Positions 25,674 through 34,015 of a stretch of DNA of 64,000 bases are shown here, one piece after another. The notes under the pieces are model-generated. The model made no database searches, was not told the DNA's origin, and saw nothing but the letters and a program-made list of their open reading frames with translations. A program made the translations under genes and the position numbers. Source of the DNA: Nostocoides sp. GTDB lineage: Bacteria > Actinomycetota > Actinomycetes > Actinomycetales > Dermatophilaceae. The stretch's first letter is position 1; every line of letters begins with the position of its first letter. The stretch spans positions 744,001-808,000 of the forward strand of contig JADJVJ010000006.1 of the NCBI GenBank assembly GCA_016716625.1, given 5' to 3'.

Positions 25674-26984
25674 CTAGGGCCTCCTGCGGAACGCCACGGT
25701 CTTGCGAATCCGCCCGGACCGGCACTTCTCCCGGCGCAGAGTGTGCTCGAACCTCGGGTTGTGGATGAGTCGGTGGTGGTGCCCGCAGAGCGGCACGGCA
25801 TCGGCGAGGTCGGTGCGGCCACCGGCAGCCCAGGGCCGTTCGTGGTGCAGCTCGCACCAGGCGAACGGCCGGTCGCAGCCCTCCCCGGCACACGTGTCAT
25901 ATGCCGTGGCAAGGGCAACCCGCTGATGCTCCTGGAACAGCCGCTTGGCCCGACCCAGGTCGAGCGGCAGGGAGGCCCCGTCGAGCACCGCGGGCACAAG
26001 ACCAGCCCCACACGCGAGCCGCCGGGCACCGGCGGCCGACAGATCCGTGCCGGTGTCGACTCCGGCCGCGCCGAGCGCGCTCACGAGCCGCTGATGCTCC
26101 AGGGTGACGACGACCGTGGCGGCCACCTTGCCGTGGAGTCGGTCGGTCGGCAGATGCTCGATGAGCTCGGCGAACGCCTGTCCATAGCGCTGCGCCCAGT
26201 CGAGGTCGTTGACCTGTTCGCGGGCCTCCCGCGCACCGAGGCTCGGCTCGAGACCCGCGCGCATTCGCCGGGGTGAGGCCAGCTGTTGGACCGTCTTGGC
26301 CAGGATGTCCCCGACCAGCCGCGGCACGACGAACGTCCCCGACGTGGTCCCGTCCGGCCGGCGGTGCATGGTGAGCCGACACCGTTCCCAGGCACGCTGC
26401 TCCTCCGCCTGCAGTTGCTCCCCCTCGTGCCGATCGACCTCCTCGGCACCGCGCTCCACGATCGCCAGGGCTCGGCGCGCGAGCCGCCGCAGCCGGTCGG
26501 CGTCCATCCGTGTGGCCGCGTCGACGAGGTGGGACTCGATGCGTTCGAGGTCTCGATCGCTCACCGTGTCGGGCAGCCGCGCCCGCGTATTGGCGATCAC
26601 GGCGGCATGTTCGGCAGACACCGTGCCGTCGGCCAGGGCCTGGGCGGTCGCCGAGAGCGCTTCCACAGATCTGGCGAGGCGAACGTCGGCAGCCGCGGCG
26701 GCTCCGGTCACCCGGGTGCGGGCGGCGACCCAGGACCCGGTTGAGGGCAGCCCGGACGCGGCGCCCACCTGCGCTCGGTCGGCCTCGGCGATCACCCGGA
26801 GCCGGAACGCCTCCAACCTCGAGATCGCCCGGGTGGCCTCACCGAGCACCTCCGCCCCGGTGGACTCGGTTCCGATCAGGTCCACTGGCGCCATCAGCAG
26901 GCGGTCGATGAGCTCGTGGACACCGTCGAGCAGGGCACTCACCCCGGTTGGGGAGCCCCACTGCAGCACCGGTGCCACCGTCAT
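25674..26984 (-). CDS. DUF222/HNH endonuclease (13E12-type)
   Basis: This 436-residue protein has the DUF222 helical region (residues about 30-330) and a C-terminal HNH nuclease domain, CDRPFAWCELHHERPWAAGGRTDLADAVPLCGHHHRLIH, with the metal-binding H-H and N/H positions intact. The family is the mycobacterial 13E12-repeat group, abundant and often linked to mobile DNA. A second member lies at 57815-59206. The segment LPTDRLHGKVAATVVVT is nearly the same in both. Its substrate is unknown. No SOS box is visible upstream of this copy, unlike the other. Confidence 0.85.
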   Translation of the reverse strand: MTVAPVLQWGSPTGVSALLDGVHELIDRLLMAPVDLIGTESTGAEVLGEATRAISRLEAFRLRVIAEADRAQVGAASGLPSTGSWVAARTRVTGAAAAADVRLARSVEALSATAQALADGTVSAEHAAVIANTRARLPDTVSDRDLERIESHLVDAATRMDADRLRRLARRALAIVERGAEEVDRHEGEQLQAEEQRAWERCRLTMHRRPDGTTSGTFVVPRLVGDILAKTVQQLASPRRMRAGLEPSLGAREAREQVNDLDWAQRYGQAFAELIEHLPTDRLHGKVAATVVVTLEHQRLVSALGAAGVDTGTDLSAAGARRLACGAGLVPAVLDGASLPLDLGRAKRLFQEHQRVALATAYDTCAGEGCDRPFAWCELHHERPWAAGGRTDLADAVPLCGHHHRLIHNPRFEHTLRREKCRSGRIRKTVAFRRRP

Positions 26985-27111
26985 ACGACGACGCTATCGG
27001 GAGGCACTGACAGTGCCCCCGGGGCGCCGAGCCGGGGTGGTGAGCGACACGCCATACCGAAATATCCCCTTGTATGCCGTCTGCGCTAGAGAGCCGCATA
27101 GAGTCCGATCC

Positions 27112-28329
27112 ATGGACCCGATCCGCAACCCGTACGCCCCCGGAGCGGGGCAGCGACCGCCCGAGCTCGCGGGGCGTGATGAGCAGCTCGACGCCTTCGA
27201 GGTGACCTTGGAGCGGCTGGCGCGGGGGCGCCCGGAGCGTTCGGTTGTGCTCACCGGTCTGCGCGGCGTCGGCAAGACGGTGCTGCTCAACGCGCTGCGC
27301 TCGACCGCGGTGCGCGCCGGGTGGGGCACGGGCAAGCTCGAGGCGCGACCCGAGCAGTCGATACGGCGGCCACTGGCCTCAGCCGTGCACCAGGCGGTGC
27401 GCGAGCTCGGTCCGAGCGGCGGAATCGGCGACCAGGTGCTCGGCGTCATCCGCTCGTTTGCGCAGCGGGACAACGGATCTCGGCTCAAGGACCGCTGGAA
27501 CCCGGGGATCTCGGTGCCTGCGGCGGTGGGCCGGGCGGACTCCGGCGACATGGAGATCGACCTGCTTGAGCTCCTCACCGACGTCGGCGGCATGGCGCGC
27601 GACCTCGGCCGCGGGGTGGCGATCTTCGTCGACGAGATGCAGGACTTGTCGCCGGTTGACGTTTCGGCGGTGTGCGCGGCCTGCCACGAGATCTCTCAGG
27701 CGGGGCTGCCGGTGGTCATCGTGGGGGCTGGCCTGCCTCATCTGCCGGCGGTGCTTTCGGCGTCAAAGTCGTACTCGGAGAGGCTGTTTCGCTACTCTCG
27801 GATCGACCGTTTGAGTATGGCTGAGTGTTCGGCGGCGCTGTCGGTTCCCGCGGAGGAGGAGGGGGCGCGGTGGTCACCGGAGGCTCTCGCCGAGATGTAT
27901 GCCGTGACCGACGGGTACCCGTACTTCATCCAGGCCTATGGAAAGGCGGTGTGGGACAGGGCTGCTCGCTCCCCTATTGCCGCTGAGGACGTGCGGGTGG
28001 GCAGGCCGGAGGCGGAGGCCGAGCTTGCCGTCGGCTTTTTCGGGTCCAGGCTGGAGCGGGCGACACCCGCCGAGCGCGACTACCTCAGGGCCATGGCCGA
28101 TTTGGCTGCCGCCGACGTGGCACACGGCGAGGGCGCCGAGCGCGGCGAGGGCGCCGAACTGGACTCTGTCGCAACGGCAGACGTGGCGGCCTACCTCGGC
28201 AAGAAGCCGCAGTCCCTCTCCCCGGCGCGGGACGCCCTGCTCAAGAAGGGACTCGTCTACTCCGGTGAACGCGGCCGAGTCGCGTTCACCGTGCCGCACT
28301 TCGGCTCTTACCTCCGCGACGCGACCTAG
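27112..28329 (+). CDS. AAA-family ATP-binding protein
   Basis: This 405-residue protein has an AAA (Orc/Cdc6- or STAND-like) ATPase core with Walker A LTGLRGVGKTVLL and Walker B VAIFVDEMQDLSP, sensor-like IVGAGLPHLP, and a lid containing GYPYFIQAYGKAVWD. The C-terminal 100 residues look like a winged helix (TADVAAYLGKKPQSLSPARDALLKKGLVY). Such proteins are thought to be regulators or DNA-linked ATPases; the role is unknown. It ends at the left edge of the island, and a GTATGCC word inside it marks it as backbone. Confidence 0.8.
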   Translation: MDPIRNPYAPGAGQRPPELAGRDEQLDAFEVTLERLARGRPERSVVLTGLRGVGKTVLLNALRSTAVRAGWGTGKLEARPEQSIRRPLASAVHQAVRELGPSGGIGDQVLGVIRSFAQRDNGSRLKDRWNPGISVPAAVGRADSGDMEIDLLELLTDVGGMARDLGRGVAIFVDEMQDLSPVDVSAVCAACHEISQAGLPVVIVGAGLPHLPAVLSASKSYSERLFRYSRIDRLSMAECSAALSVPAEEEGARWSPEALAEMYAVTDGYPYFIQAYGKAVWDRAARSPIAAEDVRVGRPEAEAELAVGFFGSRLERATPAERDYLRAMADLAAADVAHGEGAERGEGAELDSVATADVAAYLGKKPQSLSPARDALLKKGLVYSGERGRVAFTVPHFGSYLRDAT

Positions 28330-28354
28330 CGCCTGTGTCCGGCACGTCGGAAAA

Positions 28355-28420
28355 TGAGACTTAGTGGGGGAATTTGCGACGTCATGAGACCTGACGGCCC
28401 TGTTCCGCGGATTCTGAGAG
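28355..28420 (+). repeat. TGAGAC array at 30-base spacing
   Basis: TGAGAC at 28355, TGAGAC at 28385 and TGAGAG at 28415 repeat with a 30-base step. A related pair lies at 29504 (TGAGTC) and 29534 (TGAGAC), also 30 bases apart, about 114 bases before the intact ABC gene. A reverse-oriented set is at 36661-36722. Multiple internal repeats of this type occur at ends of IS21-family elements; an iterated regulator-binding site is the other reading. Confidence 0.6.
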
Positions 28421-28530
28421 TTACTGATGGGTCAGACCGCATGGTCTTCCGGTGCCGCGGTTGGAATGTGGTGTCAGCAGAATGACCGCGAACGCCAAGG
28501 ACAGCCTGTGATCACGGATGGCGAGGCGTG

Positions 28531-28616
28531 ATGAGTCTGCGCATTGATGGACCGTGTAAGAGTTCGGCTCGGACCGGCGCCAACCTCGCAACGCCTCCCA
28601 ACTCCTACGCCCCTAA
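28531..28616 (+). pseudogene. Internally deleted remnant of a second ABC operon
   Basis: From 28523 to 28550 the sequence is identical to 29640-29667, covering the start of the intact ABC ATPase gene. Similarity fades after about 12 codons (28572). From there to 28616 the sequence matches the last codons of the FtsX-type permease, with 19 identical bases at 28597-28615 and 33128-33146. The remnant therefore joins the first codons of the ATPase to the last codons of the permease, with one base lost near 28596. About 3.4 kb of an older copy has been deleted. Confidence 0.8.
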
Positions 28617-28693
28617 CCGGGCCCGGCCAAGTCAGTGGTCCCGCGAGGCGCTACGGTCGAGCCCATGACGTCGACCCCAGCCACTCCTATTCG

Positions 28694-29135
28694 ATGAGCA
28701 CCGAGTCCGAGGCTGTGTGGGATCGATTCGACGCACTGGCCTCCACCCCCGGGCCGAACCCTTGGGCAGGAAAGGCGTCGAAACGAGTACTCAACCCTGA
28801 CTTGGAGTCGTTGCGGCGGCTGATCGCGGTCCCCATCGAGGTCGGCGCGACCGTCCGTTCGGGTCTGCATGCCAAAGCTGTCGACGTGTGGCTCGCTCGG
28901 GAACTGCGCAGGGCGGGATTCGGACCCGACGAGGTGTGGCCACGGGCTACCCGGCCGCGGGTGCTCCCCCGAGAGGTGGCGCTCCTGCTGCAGTCACTAC
29001 CCACGGCGCTACGTGATGACCTCGTGACGCGATTGGAGACCAAGCCGTCTGGGGCAGCGTCGGCGGATGCGTCGGTGCTGGGCAAGGCGTACAACAAACA
29101 GGTCGACGTCGTGATCTCGCAGTGGGCGCGCGTCG
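28694..29135 (+). pseudogene. Truncated restriction-endonuclease-like gene (N-terminal part)
   Basis: The frame starting MSTESEAVWDRFDALA encodes about 147 residues with conserved-looking blocks: NPWAGKASKRVLN, VEVGATVRSG-type sequence, FGPDEVWPRATRPRVLPREVA and VLGKAYNKQVDVVISQWA. From memory, these resemble the N-terminal half of an actinobacterial family with a restriction-endonuclease-like core, where the KQVDVV strand is followed by a catalytic STK segment. That part is missing: the sequence switches to antisense transposase sequence near 29135. The frame runs on to 29506 only by chance. The family assignment is uncertain; the truncation is clear. Confidence 0.55.
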
Positions 29136-29314
29136 AAGCTGCCCTGGCACGGGTCGTCGAGCAACCGCGCAGCGGCCTCCAACAGCAGCCCCAGCTCGAC
29201 CTCGGTGTGCGCCGACCCCACATGGGCCACGATCCTCCGCTGCCCGGCCACGGACTCCGCGACCTGCACCGCGGTCGCGCCCGAGGCCGTACGCACCCGC
29301 CGGATCCACGCCAC
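29128..29314 (-). pseudogene. N-terminal fragment of an IS1634-type transposase
   Basis: A GTG start at 29314 gives MAWIRRVRTASGATAVQVAE and then RRIVAHVGSAHTEVELGLLLEAAARLL, which matches the start of IS1634-family transposases (HVGSAH is characteristic). Only about 60 codons remain before the junction with the restriction-like gene. The rest of the element, including the DDE catalytic core, is absent, so it cannot move. It probably marks the event that truncated the neighbouring gene. Confidence 0.7.
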
Positions 29315-29644
29315 CCGAGAAGCCTACGGGCACCAATTAGTGCCTCGAAACCGGCCGCTATGGCGCCGTTCCCGCAGGTCACAGAACCGAGCCCTCGCCG
29401 ATCAGACAGAGGTGACCGAAGTCAGGTGAGAGGTTGCACGCACTTGCTCAAACGGTCCCCTGCCCCGGCACCCACGGTCTGCCACCGTGGCTTGGCGACC
29501 TGGTGAGTCCGACCGGGCCTGATTCGACGATTCTGAGACCTAGTCGTCGTTCAGACCGCAAGGTCTTCCAGTGGCGGGTCGGAGTGTGGTGTCAGCAGAA
29601 TGGCTGCGTACGCCGAGATCAGCTCGAGAACCCAACGGTGAGGC
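29315..29644. promoter_or_regulatory. Upstream region of the ABC operon (repeat copy B)
   Basis: No gene is seen here. From about 29504 onward the sequence is a diverged copy of 28385-28530, including the TGAGTC/TGAGAC pair, the word GTGTGGTGTCAGCAGAATG at 29584-29602 (near-identical in both copies) and GAGGCGTG before the start codon. This conserved block just upstream of two copies of the same operon is likely to contain its promoter or operator. Confidence 0.5.
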
Positions 29645-29647
29645 GTG

Positions 29648-30343
29648 ATGAGTCTGCGCATTGATGGCCTGTGGAAGAGCTTCGGTACGGGCGACGCTGA
29701 GGTTCAGGCTCTTCGCGGGGTGGATCTTGTCGTCGACCATGTCCAGCGGGTGGCGCTGATGGGGGCCTCTGGGTCGGGAAAGTCCACGTTGTTGCACCTG
29801 GTGGGAGGACTCGATGCCGCCAGCAACGGCTCGATCCGGGTCCGTGACGTGGAGGTGGTAGGTCTGCGGGGCCGCGCTCTGGTGGATCATCGGCGCCGAG
29901 TTGGTTTCGTCTTCCAGGCGTTCAACCTGATGCCGGGGCTGAGTGCGCTGGAGAATGTCGAGCTCCCGCTCATGCCGTATCTCGCGCGGGGTGGGGCGCG
30001 CGCGAAAGCCCGTGAGTTGTTGGCAGAGGTGGGCTTGGCGGATCGCTGTGATGCGTTGCCGGGGCAGCTGTCGGGTGGGCAGCAGCAGCGCATCGCGGTG
30101 GCGCGGGCCCTGATCGGGGACCCGGCCCTGATTCTGGCGGATGAGCCGACCGGGAACCTGGACAGTGAGACGGCGGACGCTGTGCTGTCGCTGATCGCGC
30201 ACGTCGCGCAGGCGCGCGGCGCCACAGTCCTTATCGCCACCCATGACCCGGGCATCGCGAGCCGCTGCGATCGCGTGGTCTCCCTACGCGATGGCGTGGT
30301 GGTCTCGGACACGGCAACCGCGGAATCGGTGCCGGGGCAGTGA
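29648..30343 (+). CDS. ABC transporter ATP-binding protein, LolD/MacB type
   Basis: This 231-residue ATPase powers the FtsX-type permease encoded next. Walker A is GASGSGKST, the Q-loop FVFQAFNLMPGLSALENVELPL is typical of the LolD/MacB group, the signature is LSGGQQQR and Walker B is ALILADEPTGNLD. The ATG at 29648 follows GGTGAGG; an in-frame GTG three bases earlier is also possible. The stop overlaps the permease start (GTGATG). In such two-gene units the transporter usually exports or senses peptides or lipids, or gives immunity to a peptide. Confidence 0.9.
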   Translation: MSLRIDGLWKSFGTGDAEVQALRGVDLVVDHVQRVALMGASGSGKSTLLHLVGGLDAASNGSIRVRDVEVVGLRGRALVDHRRRVGFVFQAFNLMPGLSALENVELPLMPYLARGGARAKARELLAEVGLADRCDALPGQLSGGQQQRIAVARALIGDPALILADEPTGNLDSETADAVLSLIAHVAQARGATVLIATHDPGIASRCDRVVSLRDGVVVSDTATAESVPGQ

Positions 30344-33147
30344 TGGTGCCGCGATGGCGTGGCGGGCGCTCGTTGCTGGCGGGAAACCTCGTGACCATCT
30401 TCGTCACGCTGCTTCTGGCTTCGGGCGCCTATGGCGTGCTGACATCGACCACTGAGACCGCGCGTTTGGCGGTGCGAGGCACGGTCGATGAAAGCGCCGT
30501 GGCGGCCGGCTACGACATTCTCGTTCGACCCAAGGGCTCCCGCTCCGCAGCGGAGGACTCCTCTGGGCTGGTGCAGCCGGGCTTTCTGTCCGCCGTCGAG
30601 GGCGGGATCTCCTTGGAGCAGTGGCGAACGGTGCAGGACCAGCCAGGGGTCAAGGTCGCTGCCCCGGTTGCCGTGGTGGGATGGGTCGTCGCCTACGCGA
30701 GTGTGCAGGTGGACCTGGGCTCTTTTGCGCGCACCGATCATCCGATCCTGATCCGAACCCGGACCACGTGGTCCTATGACAACGGGGCGAGTGTGGTGCA
30801 GGCGGCACCGACCCTGCTCTACCTGACACCCAACCCGATCCGCTTTCAGCTGCCCTCCCTCGAGCCCGGAGCGGACCCTCACTCGGTGGTGATCGAGACG
30901 CGCCCTGATGGCTCGGAGGTCAGTTTCCGCGCCCCCGAGCCGGTCACCGAGAAGGTGGACACGTCCAGCCCGACGTTTCTGGCACTGTCGACCGCCAACC
31001 TCACGGCGACCGGAGCCACCCGACCCAACACGGTTGTCGATGTGCCCTATCCCTTCCCCTTCCTGATCGCTGCCGTTGACCCCGCCAGCGAGGACCAGCT
31101 CACCGGGGTGGGGCAGGCGATGGTGAGCGGGTCATGGCTAAGCCCGGGAGTCCCCGCGTTGCGCAGTTTCGGTCTCGGCGGCATGGATGCCCAGTCCGGG
31201 CGGCCGGTGCCGGTCGCGGTCGCAAACCGTCCCTACCTGCAACTCGACGCCGAAGCCACGGTGGAACTCTTCGACGGACCTGAAGTCACCCAACTCGCCC
31301 GCGACGGATACTCCGGCACCCTCCCAACAGCGTTTCTGGGCAGCGGGACACGCGCCCTGCCCAACCTGCGCGCCGATGCCACGACGGCCTATCAGCGACT
31401 CCTGGACTCCCTCCCCACGGCCGCCTCGGATGGGGATGCGGAGACGCGGACGGTGCTGCGGGTCACCCGCACCAGCGCTTTGAAGTTGACCAAGGCCAGC
31501 AACGGCACCCTCACCGCCGCCAGCGGGGTCGGGTTCCCCGTGGGGTGGGGATACGGCACGGGACTGCCGGGCGCACAAGGGTCGGCGATCCCACCCGGTG
31601 GTGACGACACCGCCTTCCGCTCGATGGACGGCTTCTTCGCCGACCCGTCGATGGCGCCACCGACGCTGGTCAAGACCGGGGTGTTCGACCCGACTCGCCT
31701 CCCGAATGCGTTCTCGCTGGCCGCGCTCCCGCTGGGGACCTTCTCCTACTCCGCTCCCGTGGGTGCCGACCAGACAAGCCGCGACGCGCTGCACGACAAG
31801 GAGTGGATGCCCTCGGCGAACGTGTGGGGCTACACGCAACCACCCCCGATGATGCTCACCACCTTGGACGCCCTTCCCGCCTTCGCTGACCCCCAACTGT
31901 GGAGCAAGGCCGCTCCAGCCGGTCAAGTGCTCGGCGGAACACCACCGGTCTCGGCCAACCCCCTGTCCGCCCTGCGGGTCAAGGTCGACGGCGTCCACGG
32001 CGTCAGCGACCTCGACCGGGAACGGGTCCGGTCCGTGGCCGAAGCCATCGCGACCACGACCGGGCTCGACGTCGACATCACGATGGGCGCATCCAGCGGC
32101 CAACAAACCGTCGCCATCGCGGCCGGTACCCACGGGCGACCCGTGCTGCAGGTTAAGGAACCTTGGGTCGTCAAGGGTGTGGCAACTCAGCTGGTGACAG
32201 GAATCGACAAGGCCTCTGCGGCACTGGCCCTGGCCGTTCTGCTGGCCAGCGCACTGGTGGTCTTCGACGCCACCTTCGCCACCGTGCGCGCCCGACGCCG
32301 CGAGATCGGCATCGTCTCCGCGCTGGGGTGGCGTGGACGCGATATCGCCCGGGGGCTGCTCAGCCCCATCTTGGCCGTCTCGGCCCTGGCGGGAGGTATC
32401 GGGACCCTGGCCGCTCTCGCCATTCACCGGGCTTTGGAACTACCTGGCAACGGTGACTCAGCGATCGTGGCCCTGCCGGCCGCGGTCGCGGTGGCGCTGC
32501 TGGCCTCCCTGGGCCCGGTGATCGCGGCAGCACGCACCGTCCCCGTTTCGGCGATGAAGCCGGTCGCCTCGACCCGGAGCGCACGGCGCGGCCCGCGCGT
32601 TGTGGGAGTCGCGACTCTGGCGTGGCGCTCCGTGGTGACCAGCCCCGGTCGAGCCATGGCCGGAATCCTCGGCAGCGCCACCGCGACCGCGGTCATCGCC
32701 GTGACTCGCATGATCCAAACCCAATTCCACAACAGGGCCGTCGGCACCGTCCTCGGCGACGCCATCACCGTGCAAGTGCGTACCCCCGACCTTGCCGCGG
32801 CCGCCCTGACCGCGCTCCTGGCCGCCATTGGGATCTATCACGTCACCGCCACCGAGGCCCGAGAGCGACGAATGGAGATCGGCACACTCTTGGCGCAGGG
32901 CTGGCAGCCAGCAACGGTGCGACGACTGATCCTCACCCAAGCGATCGCCATCTGGCTCCTCGGGGCCCTCCTCGGCGCCCTCACAGCATCCACGATGGCC
33001 TGGCGTGTCTTCGACGTCCACCCCGCAGCAGCACTACCCGCCACCCTTCAGGCGGCCGGCGTCACGCTCCTTCTCTGCCTGCTGGCTGCGCTCCCCGTCG
33101 CCGCACGCGCCAGCCGCACCACGCCCACCCAACTCCTACGCCCCTAG
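30343..33147 (+). CDS. Large FtsX-domain ABC permease
   Basis: This 934-residue membrane protein has one N-terminal helix (LLAGNLVTIFVTLLLASGAYGVL), a very large extracytoplasmic domain of nearly 590 residues, and a C-terminal half with two FtsX-like cores. Each core has the coupling motif R-R-x-EIG-x-x-x-A-x-GW: RRREIGIVSALGW near residue 650 and RRMEIGTLLAQGW near 842. The size of the outer domain suggests it binds an extracellular ligand. Because the Cys-rich peptide gene is the next gene, I infer a role in immunity to, sensing of, or release of that peptide. A GTG at 30340 is an alternative start. Confidence 0.85.
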   Translation: MVPRWRGGRSLLAGNLVTIFVTLLLASGAYGVLTSTTETARLAVRGTVDESAVAAGYDILVRPKGSRSAAEDSSGLVQPGFLSAVEGGISLEQWRTVQDQPGVKVAAPVAVVGWVVAYASVQVDLGSFARTDHPILIRTRTTWSYDNGASVVQAAPTLLYLTPNPIRFQLPSLEPGADPHSVVIETRPDGSEVSFRAPEPVTEKVDTSSPTFLALSTANLTATGATRPNTVVDVPYPFPFLIAAVDPASEDQLTGVGQAMVSGSWLSPGVPALRSFGLGGMDAQSGRPVPVAVANRPYLQLDAEATVELFDGPEVTQLARDGYSGTLPTAFLGSGTRALPNLRADATTAYQRLLDSLPTAASDGDAETRTVLRVTRTSALKLTKASNGTLTAASGVGFPVGWGYGTGLPGAQGSAIPPGGDDTAFRSMDGFFADPSMAPPTLVKTGVFDPTRLPNAFSLAALPLGTFSYSAPVGADQTSRDALHDKEWMPSANVWGYTQPPPMMLTTLDALPAFADPQLWSKAAPAGQVLGGTPPVSANPLSALRVKVDGVHGVSDLDRERVRSVAEAIATTTGLDVDITMGASSGQQTVAIAAGTHGRPVLQVKEPWVVKGVATQLVTGIDKASAALALAVLLASALVVFDATFATVRARRREIGIVSALGWRGRDIARGLLSPILAVSALAGGIGTLAALAIHRALELPGNGDSAIVALPAAVAVALLASLGPVIAAARTVPVSAMKPVASTRSARRGPRVVGVATLAWRSVVTSPGRAMAGILGSATATAVIAVTRMIQTQFHNRAVGTVLGDAITVQVRTPDLAAAALTALLAAIGIYHVTATEARERRMEIGTLLAQGWQPATVRRLILTQAIAIWLLGALLGALTASTMAWRVFDVHPAAALPATLQAAGVTLLLCLLAALPVAARASRTTPTQLLRP

Positions 33148-33265
33148 CTACGCCGCTATCTGTTGCCGAGTCAGCCAGTTGGCCGTAGCGTCCCGTTGGG
33201 GAGCATGCATCCCGCAGCTTCCCGATCGGGGGCCGCACCTGCGGTCCAGAGCTGAGGAGGGCAAG

Positions 33266-33469
33266 TTGTCACGATTCATGACCAAGGTCGCCCACGCAGT
33301 CGGCGCACTCGTTGCGCCACGCACAGACGCAGCTGCCGGCTGCTCGTACGTGTGGACCCACTGCTATTGCTCCGGCGGAGTCAAGTACGGCCGCTACTGC
33401 ATGTCCGGCTGTCCCGGAGTCCCCAACCACTGCCAGACCTCGTACTGCAGCGCCTACGGAACCTGCTGA
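33266..33469 (+). CDS. Small cysteine-rich secreted peptide precursor
   Basis: This 67-residue peptide has a short leader (residues 1-24) ending RTDAAA and a 43-residue C-terminal part with eight cysteines (26, 33, 35, 45, 49, 56, 61, 67), no Asp or Glu, one Lys and one Arg. Glycine, tyrosine and serine are common. The AAA-G junction suits a type I signal peptidase, and an S26 peptidase gene ends the operon. The TTG start is chosen because GAGGAGGG lies 4-5 bases upstream; the ATG 12 bases later would be too far from it. I read this as the precursor of a disulfide-rich bacteriocin-like peptide, a functional inference. A distant link to methylamine dehydrogenase light chain-type proteins is conceivable given the MauD-like neighbour. 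Confidence 0.7.
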   Translation: MSRFMTKVAHAVGALVAPRTDAAAGCSYVWTHCYCSGGVKYGRYCMSGCPGVPNHCQTSYCSAYGTC

Positions 33470-33475
33470 CACGAC

Positions 33476-34015
33476 GTGCTCATCTGGGCGGTAGTCACAA
33501 TCCTCGCGGCGTGTGTCGTCCTCAACCTCGTGTTGACGCTCCGGCTCAAGCACGCCGTCGAGGGGCGTGACGCCGATGGCGGCCCAGGCAGCAGCCACAG
33601 CCGACGCCATCTCGCATCCAACTTCGCTCCGGGCATCTCCGCACTGGCCGCGGGAGCAGACGCACCTCACTTCGAGGCCGTCGCCACATCCGGTGCCAAT
33701 GTGTCCTCAAGTTCGCTTCCTAACGGCTACCTCCTCGGCTTCTTCTCCCCGAGTTGTGCGCCCTGCCATGACCAACTCAAGCCCTTCGTGGCAGCTGCGA
33801 GACAGATGCCTGGCCGGGCAGTGGCGGTCGTCGTCCCTGACGGCGGCGACACGGCAGAGGTGATTCGACTGCTGGAGCCAGCGGCATTCGTGATCAGCCA
33901 AGGCGACGTTGAGACCCTCGTGCGGACCTTTCTCGTCACGGGATTCCCGGCATTCTTCACCGTCAGCCCTCAGGGCGTGCTCGACGACGTCCGTTTCGAC
34001 GTCGCCCCGGTGTGA
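33476..34015 (+). CDS. Membrane-anchored thioredoxin-fold protein (TlpA/MauD-like)
   Basis: This 179-residue protein has an N-terminal membrane anchor (residues 2-22), a polar linker, then a thioredoxin-like domain outside the membrane. The redox motif is FFSPSCAPCHDQLKPF (Cys94-Cys97) and a cis-proline candidate lies in VTGFPAFFTV. MauD-like proteins assist disulfide formation in partner proteins. Its gene starts 6 bases after the Cys-rich peptide gene, so it probably forms or corrects the four disulfides of that peptide. The GTG start is the first in frame after the peptide stop. Confidence 0.85.
   Translation: MLIWAVVTILAACVVLNLVLTLRLKHAVEGRDADGGPGSSHSRRHLASNFAPGISALAAGADAPHFEAVATSGANVSSSSLPNGYLLGFFSPSCAPCHDQLKPFVAAARQMPGRAVAVVVPDGGDTAEVIRLLEPAAFVISQGDVETLVRTFLVTGFPAFFTVSPQGVLDDVRFDVAPV

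Larger units (their letters stand above)
28330..28693. other. Gene-poor left flank of the island
   Basis: This 364-base stretch has no intact gene. It holds three TGAGA(C/G) words spaced exactly 30 bases apart (28355, 28385, 28415), then about 110 bases that are clearly related to the region before the ABC gene at 29648, and then the deleted operon remnant at 28531-28616. Confidence 0.8.

Noticed and set aside
28544..29506. A 320-codon frame read as one gene
   Set aside because: Only 28694 to about 29135 looks like protein; before it lies the operon remnant and after it the antisense of a transposase fragment.
33228..33248. Terminator before the Cys-rich peptide gene
   Set aside because: GGCCGCA and TGCGGTC can pair with one mismatch, but the stem is short and there is no tail; it may be a weak attenuator at best.
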